Origin: Vandiemenella viatica
Lineage: Eukaryota > Arthropoda > Insecta > Orthoptera > Morabidae
DNA length: 64,000 nucleotides
NCBI GenBank assembly: GCA_031002005.1
Contig: JARYHS010008074.1
Coordinates: 12,780,924 to 12,844,923 of the forward strand
Direction of reading: 5' to 3'
Part shown: one piece after another, positions 34,108-45,638 of the stretch
How positions within the stretch are numbered: position 1 is the stretch's first letter
Layout of the letters: each line of letters opens with the position of its first letter
Notes under the pieces: model-generated
Seen by the model: only the letters and a program-made list of their open reading frames with translations
Told to the model about the DNA's origin: nothing
Database searches by the model: none
Translations under genes and position numbers: made by a program

Positions 34108-34207
34108 AGAGACGAGGGAAGCCATACAGGAACAGCTAATGCTAAAATTTGATCATATCATGCAACAGTTTGGTAAAGAAATTTCAGATGTGGAAAACAA
34201 ATTTACT
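34108..34207 (+). CDS. Dynein exon, second copy (partial, cut by gap)
   Basis: The last 100 bp of the exon at 20456-20600, starting inside its codons for ETREAIQEQLM and ending ENKFT before 'gtaagt'. One difference is visible (TCG versus TCA for Ser, silent). The intron after it also matches, including 'ttgatttaacgtctttag' and the same transposon at the same position. I read this as an allelic copy in a tandem misassembly. A true segmental duplication is the alternative. Confidence 0.8.
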
Positions 34208-34247
34208 GTAAGTTGATTTAACGTCTTTAGAAAGTACAATTTTAAAC

Positions 34248-34798
34248 AAAGGGTCTAGCGGAATAAGACAGTGAAAAGTGCCCCTGGCCCATCCTGTTCA
34301 TGGGGAATACCAGTTCATAGATCTTGGTTAGCATAGCCTTCAGACCGATTTTTATTTCAATGCCGCCACTCTAGGGGGCGCAACGAGGGTGAATGTGCCA
34401 TTGGGGCCTAAATGCATAACTCGTGAAATCATTGCGGGAAAATTCTTGAAAAACATCAGGGAAGTGCACATTGCTACAGGAAATATCTAGTATTTTTGTG
34501 GAATGTTTTGGCACATTTTACAATGTTTTATCACATTTTGTTTAAATTCCATAAAAAACCTAGATATTTCCTGTAGCAATGTGCACGTCCCTGATTTTTT
34601 TCAGAATTTTCCCGCATTGATTTCATGATTATGCATTTAGGCTCCAATGGCACATTCACCCCTGTAGTGCCCCCTAGAGTGGCGGCATTGAAATAAAAAT
34701 TAGTCCGAAGGCTATGCTAACCAGATCTATGAACTGGTATTCCCCATGAACGGGATGGGACAGGGGCATTTTCACTGTCTTATTCCGCTAGAACCTTT
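34248..34798 (+). mobile_element. Foldback element, internally deleted copy
   Basis: It sits at exactly the same intron position as 20641 and has the same tips (AAAGGGTCTAG ... CTAGAACCTTTT). Only about 551 bp remain: about 310 bp of left arm joined to about 240 bp of right arm, with the SWIM-coding core and the inner arm parts gone. The two copies thus differ by about 1 kb, from one shared insertion. Confidence 0.85.
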
Positions 34799-35744
34799 TG
34801 CAGAGATGAAGTAGTAATTAATTAATATCTATTAATGAAGTTTAATATGAAATTGTTAAACTGTGATTCTAATTGTGTTGTGTAACATTTCTATTATGTT
34901 CTGTAAATAAAATTTGGTTGGTGTGTAACAAGCGAAAATGTTTTCAGAATTATGTGGCCATAATACCCAAGAGGTACAACTTGATATAAATTCATTGGAA
35001 CCTGCAATATAATTACATACTTGAGGGCTTTGTTTATAAGCTTAGTATATTTTGAAGGTTTTTTTTTTAACTGCTGTTACCAAGATAAATTTTTAAAAAT
35101 ATTTTAAAAACAAACAGATGCCTGAACTTCATCATCTATATCAAGTAATAAAATTGTAGAAAACTTGTGTCTGCAAAGAATTTATTTAAAAAAGAGTGAT
35201 TACAATGAACTGTACTGGTGATAGCGATGCAAAAACTATAAAATTTGGAATTATTGTCTATCTGTACCCATGTCGCATAAAAAACTAACACATGGATTTT
35301 AATGAAGCTGCAAATTGTGACAGCTTAAATAATCAGTTACGATACAGGATACTTTTTATCCACTATACCTCCCAATGATACAGAGGCTCAATACGTCAAT
35401 TTTTGAAAGTTTTTTTCTGCCTGTCTGTGTTTTGCATAAAAATTAATCGATGGATTTGAATGAAAGAACATATGATCTGTTAGGCTTCCATGGCCGTATA
35501 TGTTAACAATATTTTGGTTTACCGGAATGCCACATTTTTTATTTATTGACATTGTTGAGTTGTTAGCTAACATACTGCAGCCCCATTGGTTTTCTGTCCC
35601 TTGTGTTCTCAAATTTTATCTCATGCTTTGTAAAGTCCAACTCACCAGCCATTCTAATTTGAAGTTTAGTTTCTTACAACTGAATCTGAGGAGTAACCTT
35701 GTTTTAATTTACTATACATTCAAATATATTTTCATATTTCACAG

Positions 35745-35894
35745 CGTGGCCGTAGACATCCTCCTCTATTAAGAAACCATCCACCAGTGGCTGGAGCTAT
35801 TTTCTGGGAACGTCTTCTCTTCAACAAGCTGAAAAATTCAGTGTTGACTTTTCAGAAAGTGGATGAGCTCAAGAATTCTGCTCTCAAGGACAAT
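35745..35894 (+). CDS. Dynein exon, second copy
   Basis: It is identical in protein to 23085-23234 (PPVAGAIFWER block), with two silent differences, and has the same AG/GT borders and phase 0/0. The upstream intron shares most of its sequence with the first copy, but with indels such as an extra 'ggcttccatggccgtatatg' block at about 35482. Confidence 0.85.
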
Positions 35895-35979
35895 GTGAGC
35901 TTTATTTTAGTTATATGTAAATTGTTACTTAATCAGTGATTAATTTTGTTGTTTCTGATAACTTTTCCAATATTTTCAG

Positions 35980-36134
35980 GCTTTTGCTAATTATTTAAAT
36001 ATAGCTAAACAAATGAAAGCTTTTGAAGAAACAAAATATGAACAGTGGAAATCTACTGTTATGCCAAGTCTTGCAAGTATGCTGAAGAGAAATGTTCTAA
36101 AAAATTGTCCCAAAAGACCCAGAAAAGGAAGCAG
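35980..36134 (+). CDS. Dynein exon, second copy with a 1-bp insertion
   Basis: It matches 23320-23473 except for one extra A in the run after 'gttct' (six A instead of five). This shifts the frame to NVLKNCPKRPRKGS for the last part and changes the outgoing phase, so splicing to 45151 would no longer be in frame. It is either a homopolymer sequencing error or a disabling mutation in one allele or paralogue. Borders are intact. Confidence 0.75.
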
Positions 36135-36384
36135 GTATGTTAATGTAAATAAATGTATGTTTGGTGGATTTTAATGTTTAGTAATAAAGAATAATTTTAA
36201 CTCAGAACTGGTGTTTTGCTAATTATATATGTCATGTGAATTGTTGAATCTGTTTTTGCCATAGAAATTTGAGTGTATTGTTATTAGATATTAATTTTTG
36301 AAGGTATACCTGAATGTAATTATAAATGGAAAGCTTACATTTGCACATGAAATAATAAAAAAGGGGACTGCATCACCCATGACT

Positions 36385-36490
36385 TGATAACTATTTTTTA
36401 TTATGGTTTCACGCCTTGTTGACGTAAGGTCATTAGAGGCAGGAAAGGACGGGGTCAAGGAACAGGGCTGTTGGCTGCCCACTCCTTTCC
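36385..36490 (-). mobile_element. SINE fragment, antisense
   Basis: 'ttattatggtttcacgcc', then 'ggtcattagaggcagga' and 'ccactcctttcccc' match the tail half of the SINE at 56128-56375. In the first dynein copy the same SINE starts at 23735 but is cut by a LINE at 23748. Confidence 0.65.
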
Positions 36491-36499
36491 CCACTCTTC

Positions 36500-38270
36500 A
36501 TACAGGTTAAAGTTGTTATGTCTGAGATTGGCTGCTTCCATGTAGGCAGGTCTCCTCAATTTTAGTCATGTGCTAGGCAGCTAAAGAAGGTCACCATGCA
36601 GAGGAATCATGTTGTTTTCCTCCACTTCTTCCAATTCTCTAAGCAATATCAATTTTCTCCTCAAATATGATGGAGGAATGTTGGAAAGTACAGGCAGCCA
36701 GGATACTGGGGTAGACCTAATGACACCACTCATTGTTCTCATAGCACCATTATGCTGGGTATCAACTTTGGCAGTATGAGCACTACCAAGCCATGTAGAG
36801 CAACAGTATTCTGCTGTGGAGAATGCCAAGCCAAGGGCTACTCCTTGAAGAACGTGGGCGCCTGAACCCCATGACATACCAGCCAGTTTCTTAACAAAGT
36901 TCACACGGGTATTTACTTTCAGATAAATGCTGATGAAAAGTGAGGGCTCGATCCGAGGTAACTTCCAGACATTTGGAGTGGTCTTTGTGTTCCACTCTTC
37001 CAAGGGGTCTGAAGGTTGGTGTTATTCTGACATAGGCAAGCTGGTTTCAAAGGTGGAAGCAACAAGACTCTGTCTTTGTCAGATTAGGTTTTAGCCTCCA
37101 CTTAGAGAATGTGTAGTGCTGGTTAAGACTCTCAGAGAGTTTATCTTCACAAATCTGGAAGTTTCTATCGTGGAAAGTAATAGCCAGATCATCGGCATAC
37201 TGAAATTTCCTGCCATTTGGTTGAGGTATGTCCGCAATATATAAATTAAAAAGCAAAGGCGCCAGCACCAAACCCTGAGGTAGTCCATTGTTGAGAACAC
37301 ACCAGCAACTCTTTTAGACCCCACAGTGGACCTGGATTTTGCGATTTCTCAGCATGTTGTTCAAGAGGTCTGCCATTTTTTTTTTTTACTCGATACAGCA
37401 TTTAGGAATATGAGAATAGGAGACCCTTCCACCAGATAGTATCATAGGCTGCAGATAGCTCGACAAACACAGCTCCTGTTTTAAGTTTCTTTTGGAATCC
37501 AGTCTCGATGTGGGTCACGAGAGTCAGAACCTGCTTTGCTCAGCTCAGCTACACTTTGGTCTGAATCCAGCCTGCTCTGGGGGAATGGCGTTGTGAATCT
37601 GAGCCAGCACCATTCTCTCAAGTAGCTTATCTGCAGAGCTGAGGAGAGAAATTGGCCTGTAGTGTTCTGGTGCAGTTCCTTCTTTACCTGCTTTTATAAT
37701 GGCAATCACCTTAGGTTTTTAAAAGCAGGAGGCAACTTTGAGGTCTGTAATATTTAATTGGAAAGTTCAAGCAACCATTTTCTTGTGGTAGGGCCTGTAT
37801 TAACAAGGAATTCTGGGTACAGGCCATCATGTCCAGCGGCTTTGCGGAATCTAGTATATTTTAATGTGGCATCCAGTTCAGACAAAGTGAAGGGGCTTGA
37901 ATATTCTGTATTTAGTTTAATGAGCTTCTTGATTTCACGAAATTCACTTTTCACATATTGAATTGTATCTCTATTGCCAAGCACCTTAGAGATTCTGACT
38001 GGCTCTGACATTACAGGACGTTCCTCCTTTCGTACCCTTCTGTTTGTCGTCGACACCCAGTTTTTGGCTTAAAGACCAAGCCTTTCTGCATGAGTGTGTG
38101 AAATCCTACTTCTCAGTTGTTTCTTGCCAGAGTTGTTTTTGATGCTGATTAAGATACTCCAGCAACCTTGTCACTAAGGCGTGGTTTCCACTTCTTTCGA
38201 ACTCCTTGCACTCATGGTTCAAGCCAGGGATATAGTCAGATCTGTAGCCCCTAGTCATGTTCTGCTTTGC
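36500..38270 (-). mobile_element. Another non-LTR retrotransposon, RT part
   Basis: Minus-strand frames in order: 38056-37754 (LKYTRFRKAAGHDGLYPEFL, the RT entry block), 37271-37047 (VLAPLLFNLYIADIPQ, then QYADDLAITF, an intact YADD active site), 37003-36581 (AEYCCSTWLGSAHTAKV, then SWLPVLSNIPPSYLRRKL, the usual C-terminal region). Frameshifts lie between the blocks. The family is different from the CR1-like and 4.6-kb LINEs. No endonuclease is visible, so it is 5'-truncated. Confidence 0.8.
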
Positions 38271-38534
38271 TGCTGTTTACAGGGGATGAGTCTTTGCAAA
38301 TGAAAGGACCCTAAAACAATTAAGTTTTTTCTTCAGTTTGTATTTATACAATAGAAAGAGGGGAGAATTGGTGCTGCAATGTTTATATTGGTTAGTGATG
38401 ATTATTACATTTATTGTGTAGTCACAGTTGATAAACATGAGTTGCAGGATATAGAGTTTTGGGGGTATGGAAGGGAAAAGATATGAGTCATTGCTTCTTA
38501 TTGTTAATGATGTAGGAATATGAATTAACATTCA

Positions 38535-38730
38535 AGGAGACGTGGGTTCGAATCCCCATCTGGGAATCCAGATTTGGGTTTCCCATGGTATCCCCAAATC
38601 AATCCAGGTGAATGCTGGGATGCTTCCTTTAAGAGGCCATGACAAAGTTTCTTCCTGTTCCTTACACCTAATCATTTCCTGCCTCTGATTATACTGATTC
38701 GACAAGGCGTAAAGCCATGAGAAAAAAAAA
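38535..38730 (+). mobile_element. tRNA-derived SINE, head-truncated
   Basis: A perfect B box GGTTCGAATCCCC at 38547 is followed by the body 'gggtttcccatggtatcccc', 'gaatgctgggatgcttcctt', and the end 'cgacaaggcgtaaagccatgag' with an A run. This is the same family as 56128-56375. The A-box half of the tRNA head is missing. Confidence 0.75.
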
Positions 38731-38740
38731 TGAATTAACA

Positions 38741-39180
38741 AAATGAGACTGTTGCAGAGAAGGCAGTCTCATAATAGACTTCAGAGGTGGGAATACAATG
38801 GTTGTAATAGGCAGGAATCTAAGTATACTAGTGGTAGAATAAAACATAAGGGGGAGAAATATGTTAGATGTTTTCTTAATACAGCTTGCCTCTTATGATG
38901 GAGGTATTAACTGGACACAGTGCAGTTGTGGTGGACTTAAGAAGGCACAGTAACTGAGGAAAGGAAACAAAATTGAAGTTTAATTATAACAATGCAAGAG
39001 TTTTGAAACTTAGCAGATATCTTTAATTCAGCGTGCAGAAGATATTAATACAGTAGTGAGTAAGTGGAACAGCTCAAATATGTACTAAGAACATGGATAT
39101 ATTTGTCCCAAAGCAAAAATAAGGAGCACAGAACTTATACGCTGGAGTAGGGATGCAAATTGCTGAGAAGAGAACATAAT
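38741..39180 (+). other. No feature seen
   Basis: Intron sequence between a SINE and a LINE. No ORF of note. Confidence 0.5.
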
Positions 39181-39183
39181 AGA

Positions 39184-41615
39184 GTACATCTACATCCTAT
39201 TATGATATTCACAAATATTGTGGTTGGCAGAGGGTGCTTTTTATTAAACCAACTCAATTCTAATCTCGAATTACCCGAGCAAAGAAAGAATGCATATAAG
39301 CCTTAGTGTGGCATTTTGTTTCTATAATCTTATCTGCCCTGTCATTGTGCCCTAAACAGGTTGGTGGATGAAGTATTTTATTTTACTCGTAAATGGCTGA
39401 ATAATTTCACATATTTGACAAAAACCAATTCAGATGAAACCAGCGTCATCTGTCTACCAGTCCAATCCAGCCCAACCTATGTATCAATTCTGTGATGCTT
39501 TGGTAAGGACTGATGAATTCAGTGGCTCTCCTCTGTACTTTCTCTAATGCGCCAATCAATCCCTTGTGATAAGAATCCAAAACTCCACAACAGTAATCCA
39601 AATATGAATGCACAAAAATTTTATAAGGTATTTCCTTTGTTTGAGAATTGCATTTCTTCAATAACTGAGCTTTTTACTTTGTACTCATGAGCAAACAGAT
39701 TCTTTTTGTTAGTTATACACATTGCTTCGCACGTTTTGCAGTTTAGCATAAGTTGCCATTTATAGCACTATTCCAAAATAGCATCCAGATCACACTGAAT
39801 TTCTAAGCAATCGTCAGAGCACCGTACTTCCCAATAGATAACCGCATCATAAACAAGCAATTACAACCTGCTATTAATGTGTCTCCAAGATTGTTTATAA
39901 AACTTAGGGATAGAATTGGTCCTATTACACTGTCTTGAGATATGCCGAAAGTAACATCTAGATTAGAAGATGCTTCTCCATCAACAACAACATACTGTGA
40001 CTGAACAGTTAAAAAATCTCGTATCTATTCACAAATCTGATCAGATCAAATTTTCAGTAAAAGTTGGTTGTGTGGTAGAGAGTCAAAAGCTTTCTGAAAA
40101 TTCAAGAAAATTGCATCAACCCGTGAAACTCCATCAATAAAAAAAAGGGCCAATAGTGTTTCACACGACCTGTTCTTATGAATTCTGTTTTGATTCATTA
40201 TAAAAATGTGTTTTCATTTAGAAACTTCATAATTCTAAAACATATAGCATGCTCCAGAATTCCACTGCAAACAGGTGTTAAAGATAAGGATTGATAATTC
40301 CTAGGATCCCTCTGAACTCCTTTCCTGAAAATAGGAATTACCTGGACAATTTTCCAGGCAGAAGTTACTTATTTCTCTTCTAAACATTTAAAGAAAATAT
40401 TGGACAAAAATGGTCCTATTTCCTCCACGTAATCTGACAATACTCGTACTGGTATACCACTGCACTTGCACTTTCCCTCATTTCAGTAGCTTTAATTGCT
40501 TTACAATACTTACACTATCAATTATATCAAGTCCATCTATAATTCCACACAATGTGGAAAAATTGGTATTTTTTCCATGTTTTCTCTGTGAATGAATTTT
40601 GAAATATGGTGTTAAATATGCTAGCTGGTTGTCTTCTATTTCATGACCATCTTGTATTAGTACTGACATATTGTTGTTACTACAACTTACTTTTTTATGT
40701 GGGACCAAAATTTCTTTGGGTTTTTAGTGAGGCTCTTGGAAAGTGAATTGCAAGGAAAGTCATTAAAGCCCTCACACATTGCGTTTTTAACATGTCTTCT
40801 CATCTCATCCAACTTTTCTAAATTACTAGGGTACCTAGTTCTTCTTGAGCATGGCTGTATCCTCATTTGTTTTTTAAGTTACCTTTTAAATTTACACATC
40901 TGCCACGGGGTATCATTTCCTTCCTCGATTGTCCATTTCAGTATAGGTATGTCCCTACCTTCCATGACTATATGTGTAAATTTATACCATTTATACCACA
41001 TCTCTTCAGCAGTCTAAATTGCTACTTTGAAGGTAAGGTAATTATCCCTCAGGTAGGCTCTATAACACTCCTTTGAAATCTTTTCAAATCTGTAAATGAT
41101 CCTTTCTTTTATTTGCACTCAACTTTTAATTTTACTGTGGCAATTACCATTTTGTGATCACTTATTCCTAAGGTATTAGAAATGTCGGTGAATAATTCAG
41201 GTCTATTTGTTATGAGAATATCTAACATGTTTTCATTTCCATTGTGGCACCTCATTGGTTCAGTAATGAGCTGCTCAAGATGCAGATCTGTGAACAGGTG
41301 AAGCATGATTTCACAAGCCATTTGATCCCTGCCACCAGTAACATGAATGTCATTAGTTCAGTAGATATAAAGCAAGTTGAAGTCATTTCCAAGTATTATT
41401 GCATGATCTGGAAATTGACAAGCTGTATTATTTACACTATTCCTTAAGGCCTCAGCAATGGTTTCATCTGAAACTGGTGGACGATAGAACATGCCTATCA
41501 CAAGTTATGTCCTTGCTGTGTTGAGATTGATCCATTGGAATGGAATTTCTCCTAAGAAACATTTGTCAATAGATAAGATATCAAACAACTAAACTGATTG
41601 CTCTTAGCACTAAAG
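39184..41615 (-). mobile_element. CR1-like LINE (family of 57863-63960), decayed
   Basis: The 3' end 'tacatctacatc' and 'ggttggcagagggtgct' match the LINE starting at 57863. Minus-strand pieces: LDYCCGVLDSYHKGLIGAL and VQRRATEFISPYQSITEL (39661-39446), the RT core in broken frames (39.8-40.5 kb), the linker (about 41080-40690), and the endonuclease end LEQLITEPMRCHNGNENM, then NRPELFTDISNTLGISDHKM (41321-41109). SDH is intact here, unlike at 61768. It is truncated in the endonuclease at about 41615. Confidence 0.8.
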
Positions 41616-41619
41616 AAGG

Positions 41620-43190
41620 AAGGCAGTGGAGTATTATGAAAACTGCCATATCTGGACATGTAACACTGAATGATGTAGGTAGAAATTTTGTGTAGCTATG
41701 TGAGAAAGAGAAGGGTAATAGAACTTACCTATAGACACTTGTGGTGTCGCGGTAGCTGATTTTTGTATAGATTTTAGTATAGAGTTTAGCAGTAATGAAG
41801 GCAGAGTGCTTCCAAGCCAGCACAGTGGTACGAAGGTTACACCGCTCATATATGACACCCGCGCCAAGGACGCTGTTCTGGCAGTCCTTACTGTGGGAAA
41901 CTAGACTAGCGCGGCTGGTACACGAGGCTTACACACTATGAGCACGTGAACCACACGCATGTCCGTAGTGACAAACAGCCAATGAGAAGAAGGCTTTCCC
42001 TACCTTCCAGAATCGAGGGCGCCTTTTTCGTGCATGATTCGCCCCAGTCCGTGATGTGAAATTTCGTGGGGCAGACCTGTTACCACCCAATTAAGCCATT
42101 TTAGGCATTTTTCCAATCATCCTCCCTCTGCTGGCTTGTAATGCATTCTGTCTCAACATCGGATCCTATGGTCCACTATTCCAATATCAGGAAACACCAA
42201 TTTCATGTACCAATAACTTGTAACTGTACCACACAGCCGCTTTCACAATAAATCAAGTAGCCACAACTCTTTACATTATTCAAGGAGCACCTACGTCCCA
42301 ATTTTAGACCAGTTAAGTCTCTGTGCATGTATCTTATCCCAGCTAGGAACTTACAGATGCCGGCTGGAAACCGGAAGTACCTCATCTGGCAGTAAGTAGA
42401 CGCTGGAACGGACCCACAGTGGGTAAGTTCGCTACTCGCTCGGTCACACGCGACAGTGGATAAGCATTGAGAAAAAGTAATAGAGTAAATAAGAAAAGCT
42501 AAGATTTTGAACAACAGGTTTAATTATAGTGCCATAGGTTGTAATAGGGGGATAATTTAATCAAACTTAAAATTAGACCAATATTCGGGAAAAAGACTGA
42601 ATACCATCCAAAAACGTTTGACACACACATGATAGCAAAGAATAATAACAATAACGATAAGGTAACAGTAAAAGAATAGGCACTAAATAGCGAAAAGGAA
42701 TTGTAAATTAGTGTAGGGAAATGAACCATCACTTACCTTAGATGATTATTGTGGAGTGTGATCACATAAAACAGACAATAAAACTAATGACATAGAAATT
42801 TTTTGATTTTTGTTCTTTGTAAACTAGAGAACATTATAGAGGATGTGTGGAATAAAGCATTTCTGGAATAAAAAAGCCCATGCATAGAAATTAGGAAATA
42901 TTAAAAAAAAATACTATAACACTGGCAGCAGAAGAAACTATTTTAAAAAGAAACATAAACATTTCCGGCAGAATGATCAGTGTGACAAACTAGTGCAAAA
43001 GGCAAATAGCGTGAAGCATCTGGAATGTGCATAAAATAATAACAGGGAACCTTTATAGAAATCTGGAAATTTCCATCAAAAAGTATCGAAAGTGTAAGAA
43101 TGTGAAATATCAAGCAACATCAATAAAACAAGACTTTTTTTTACAAAGCATTTCAAATCACTGAATCTACATTTTAAACTCAAAACTACA
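41620..43190 (+). other. Intron; a GC-richer block at 41740-42460
   Basis: The block from 'tgtggtgtcgcggtagctg' (41739) to about 42460 is more GC-rich than its surroundings and has no ORF. The TGTGGTGTC start recalls insect LTRs, but I found no matching CA end or target duplication. 42470-43190 shows nothing nameable. Confidence 0.35.
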
Positions 43191-43194
43191 TATG

Positions 43195-43370
43195 ACCAGA
43201 GCCAGGTTAAGACAGCACGAGGCCCGTATCAAATGTGAAGAAGAGGCCCTAGATTTTTGCAGTCCAGGTGAAATTGTAGAGCCAAAAAAAAAAGGTCGCC
43301 CATCTAGCCTAGGTGTGGGAGCCCCCCTAGGAGCTGTGAGGCCCCCCATGCAGAAGGTGTGAGTCCTGTA
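43195..43370 (+). repeat. Possible MITE or hAT-end fragment
   Basis: 'cagagccaggttaag' followed by 'gaggcccgtatcaaatg' and C/G-rich text to 'ggaggcccccc'-like sequence resembles ends of small hAT-type elements. No partner end or duplication was found, so this is a weak call. Confidence 0.25.
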
Positions 43371-43399
43371 GCATTCATTACCTCCTGCTATATGGTTAA

Positions 43400-43830
43400 T
43401 CCAGTGCTGCATATGATGCACCAAGAATTGCAGAATACTAGGACAATACTTGAAAGATCTGCACAACTCTGACCCACCACAAGAAAATTTCAACTTTAAG
43501 AACAAATCTGCAGTACAGTCAGACTCAAAACCTCTAACAGATGAAGAAATCAAATAAATCATGGAACAACTTTTTTTAAGTTGTTCAATGATCTGAGGAA
43601 GACAACATAATTGTTGAATTGTGGAAACATTCTAATGACAAGATGATTGAATGTCTGACAGTAATACTCCAGGAAATGTGGAAACAAACTCTACCATCAG
43701 AATGAATACCTGCATTAATACATTCATTATAGAAGAAAGGAAATATAACAGATCCTAATAACTATTATTGAAAGTGTGTTCCCTTACAGCTTTAGCTAAC
43801 ATCTTAGATATACCTCCTTCTCTCTTCCAT
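43400..43830 (+). mobile_element. Decayed LINE fragment, start of RT
   Basis: Broken frames give PLTDEEIK, then VELWKHSNDKMIECLTVI, then LQEMWKQTLPSE and KKGNITDPNNYY followed by LTALANILD. This is the RT entry region (…W-x-x-A…I-x-PIxKK-G-x-x-x-x-x-x-NYR-x-I-x-L). It may belong with the RT fragment at 16265. Several stops. Confidence 0.55.
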
Positions 43831-44904
43831 TTAAGTGTAGGCCATCTATAGTGAGACCTCACCTGTTAATGGTGTCCGTAGGCACAACCTCGAAATTTCA
43901 GATTTGATTTTTGATGCTTAGTTTGAATACATTTGTCTAGAGTTTTTCATCTAATATCAGCATGACTCTTGTGGGTATGTTTTCTACAAATATTCAACAA
44001 GATTCAAGTAGAATAGTTCCTTTGTGTTATTATCTCACTGATGAAATAGCGAGACAATGAAAATAAGGGAAGATAGGAAAATAACCACTTACTTACCATA
44101 CATAAAGGCAGGAGAGCCAGGACAAACACAAAAACTTTACAATATTGTGGTAAGAAGCTTCAGTCATTTCAGAAGTGAGATATGTGGTGAGGGAACCATA
44201 TGTGTACACATTGAGACCTAGGCATCCCCCTGGCCTCAACCTCCATTTAGGCCGCACCTATAAATCTGTTAATTTATTTAAAAATACAATGACTTTTTTT
44301 GTTTATTAATTATATTTTAAACAATTTCGGATTATATTTTTATAAAAATAAAGTTTATTGATTGATTTTACTTTACAGAGTTTAAACATTCCCACAATTC
44401 TTATGGGTCGAATTCTCCCACACCCTGTCCTGGGATTCCATCCTTAATCTGTGTTAAGTGATGGGTTTTCCCTTATCCTTCCTTATTTTCATCCCACAGA
44501 AGAGGTCAGTCTACACTTGTTTCCTTGTCTTTGTTTGTGAAAACAAAATGCTATTACCTTTGTCATTTAATTGTTTCCTATGCCTCCTTGAGTTTTCTCT
44601 GTTTGGTTATAACTTTGAAAAGTTGACATGTATACTTCCACAGTTGTGTATAGTCTAGGCTCTGTCTATTTTTATACTTTCCCTATGACTCTTGACATTT
44701 TCCTACATCCTTATTTATTGTAAATTCCACTCCTGTAACTGCATGTATGATGTTATTGCTTATCAAAAAAACATTAATACTTAATGTACTGTCCATTAAA
44801 AGTTACTAATTTAAGTTAAATGATGTACTGTAAAGTAATCATTCATCTATAAGATAGCGAAAATGCTTCTTTCATCAGCATAAGTTGTGTTTTATCAACT
44901 ATTC

Positions 44905-44910
<6 letters not shown>
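43830..44910 (+). other. Intron, no feature seen
   Basis: AT-rich; no domain-bearing ORF. Confidence 0.5.

Positions 44911-44958
<48 letters not shown>
44911..44958 (+). repeat. (AT)24 microsatellite
   Basis: Twenty-four uninterrupted AT units about 190 bp before the dynein exon at 45151. Likely length-variable. Confidence 0.95.
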
Positions 44959-44961
<3 letters not shown>

Positions 44962-45150
44962 AGTTCTGATGTCATCTTTGGTAAGTGACAGTTCTATACT
45001 CAGATCTTATTTTAATATTAAAGTCAAGACCTCAATTTCCCGTCAAACCAAATGCTATCATTTTTTAATTCATGTAATGTAAATAGCATTTAATTTGTAC
45101 CATGTGAAGTGGTTGTCTTACTAAGAATTCAACTAATTATATGTGTGCAG

Positions 45151-45638
45151 ATGATAAGGAAGCAACTCAGTCTTCAGTGGTGAACGCTGCACGAGGCGGA
45201 AGGCGTACGGGTGGACTAATTGCGCATGTCCATTCAGATGTGTCAACACCCCAGGGAAATTCACTGACACGACGAACAGCAGCAAGTGTAGCAGGCACTG
45301 GTGTGGCCCTCAAATGGGTTGCTGGAAGGCTGCGCAAGCAAGGAGCCCGTGGTGATGCGCCACCTCAGCCAAAGAGTACTGCCGGTCCTGAGCCACACCC
45401 AGTTACCGCTGAGGTTGCCACACTAGTCGAGCAGGGCTTGCGCTTTGCTCCTGACTATGATCCTTCATTGGCAACAGTTATTGCAGAAGCTGAGCTTTTG
45501 GGCCAGTTGGGATTGCCCCTGCCAAATCCAATCAGAGATGTTACTGCACAGAAGGAGCGTCTGCAAGCAGACTTGGAGAGGGTGTCCAGTGTAGCTACCG
45601 AATACAGCCGTCTAGTTGATGTCTTGCAACCGGCAGAG
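45151..45638 (+). CDS. Dynein heavy chain, axonemal type: long exon with low-complexity insert
   Basis: A 488-bp exon lies between 'atgtgtgcag' and 'gttagc'. The first two bases complete GAT from the exon at 23473. The first ~100 residues are Ala/Gly/Arg/Pro-rich (AARGGRRTGG, then LKWVAGRLRKQGARGDAPPQ), with no family motif. The rest returns to the dynein tail: RFAPDYDPSLATVIAEAELL and GQLGLPLPNPIRD, matching the family block (V)NF-x-P-x-L-x-x-x-x-x-E-x-x-x-L-x-x-LG-x-x-(I)P. It ends DVLQPAE in phase 0, matching 56580. Dynein tails usually have a much shorter linker here, so the insert is unusual. The exon is clearly GC-richer than its surroundings. Confidence 0.88.

Noticed and set aside
33046..34216. 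Long reading frames (over 350 codons) across 33.0-34.2 kb
   Set aside because: They are open only because they run through 1000 N. Only the last ~33 codons of one frame are real dynein sequence.
35744..36134. A second, paralogous dynein gene
   Set aside because: Introns match nearly as well as exons and the copy starts at the gap edge, which fits allelic contigs better than an old paralogue. A recent duplication cannot be fully excluded.
41739..42460. A solo LTR starting TGTGGTGTCGCGG
   Set aside because: The start resembles insect LTRs, but no CA end with matching target duplication was found, so it stays an unclassified GC-rich block.
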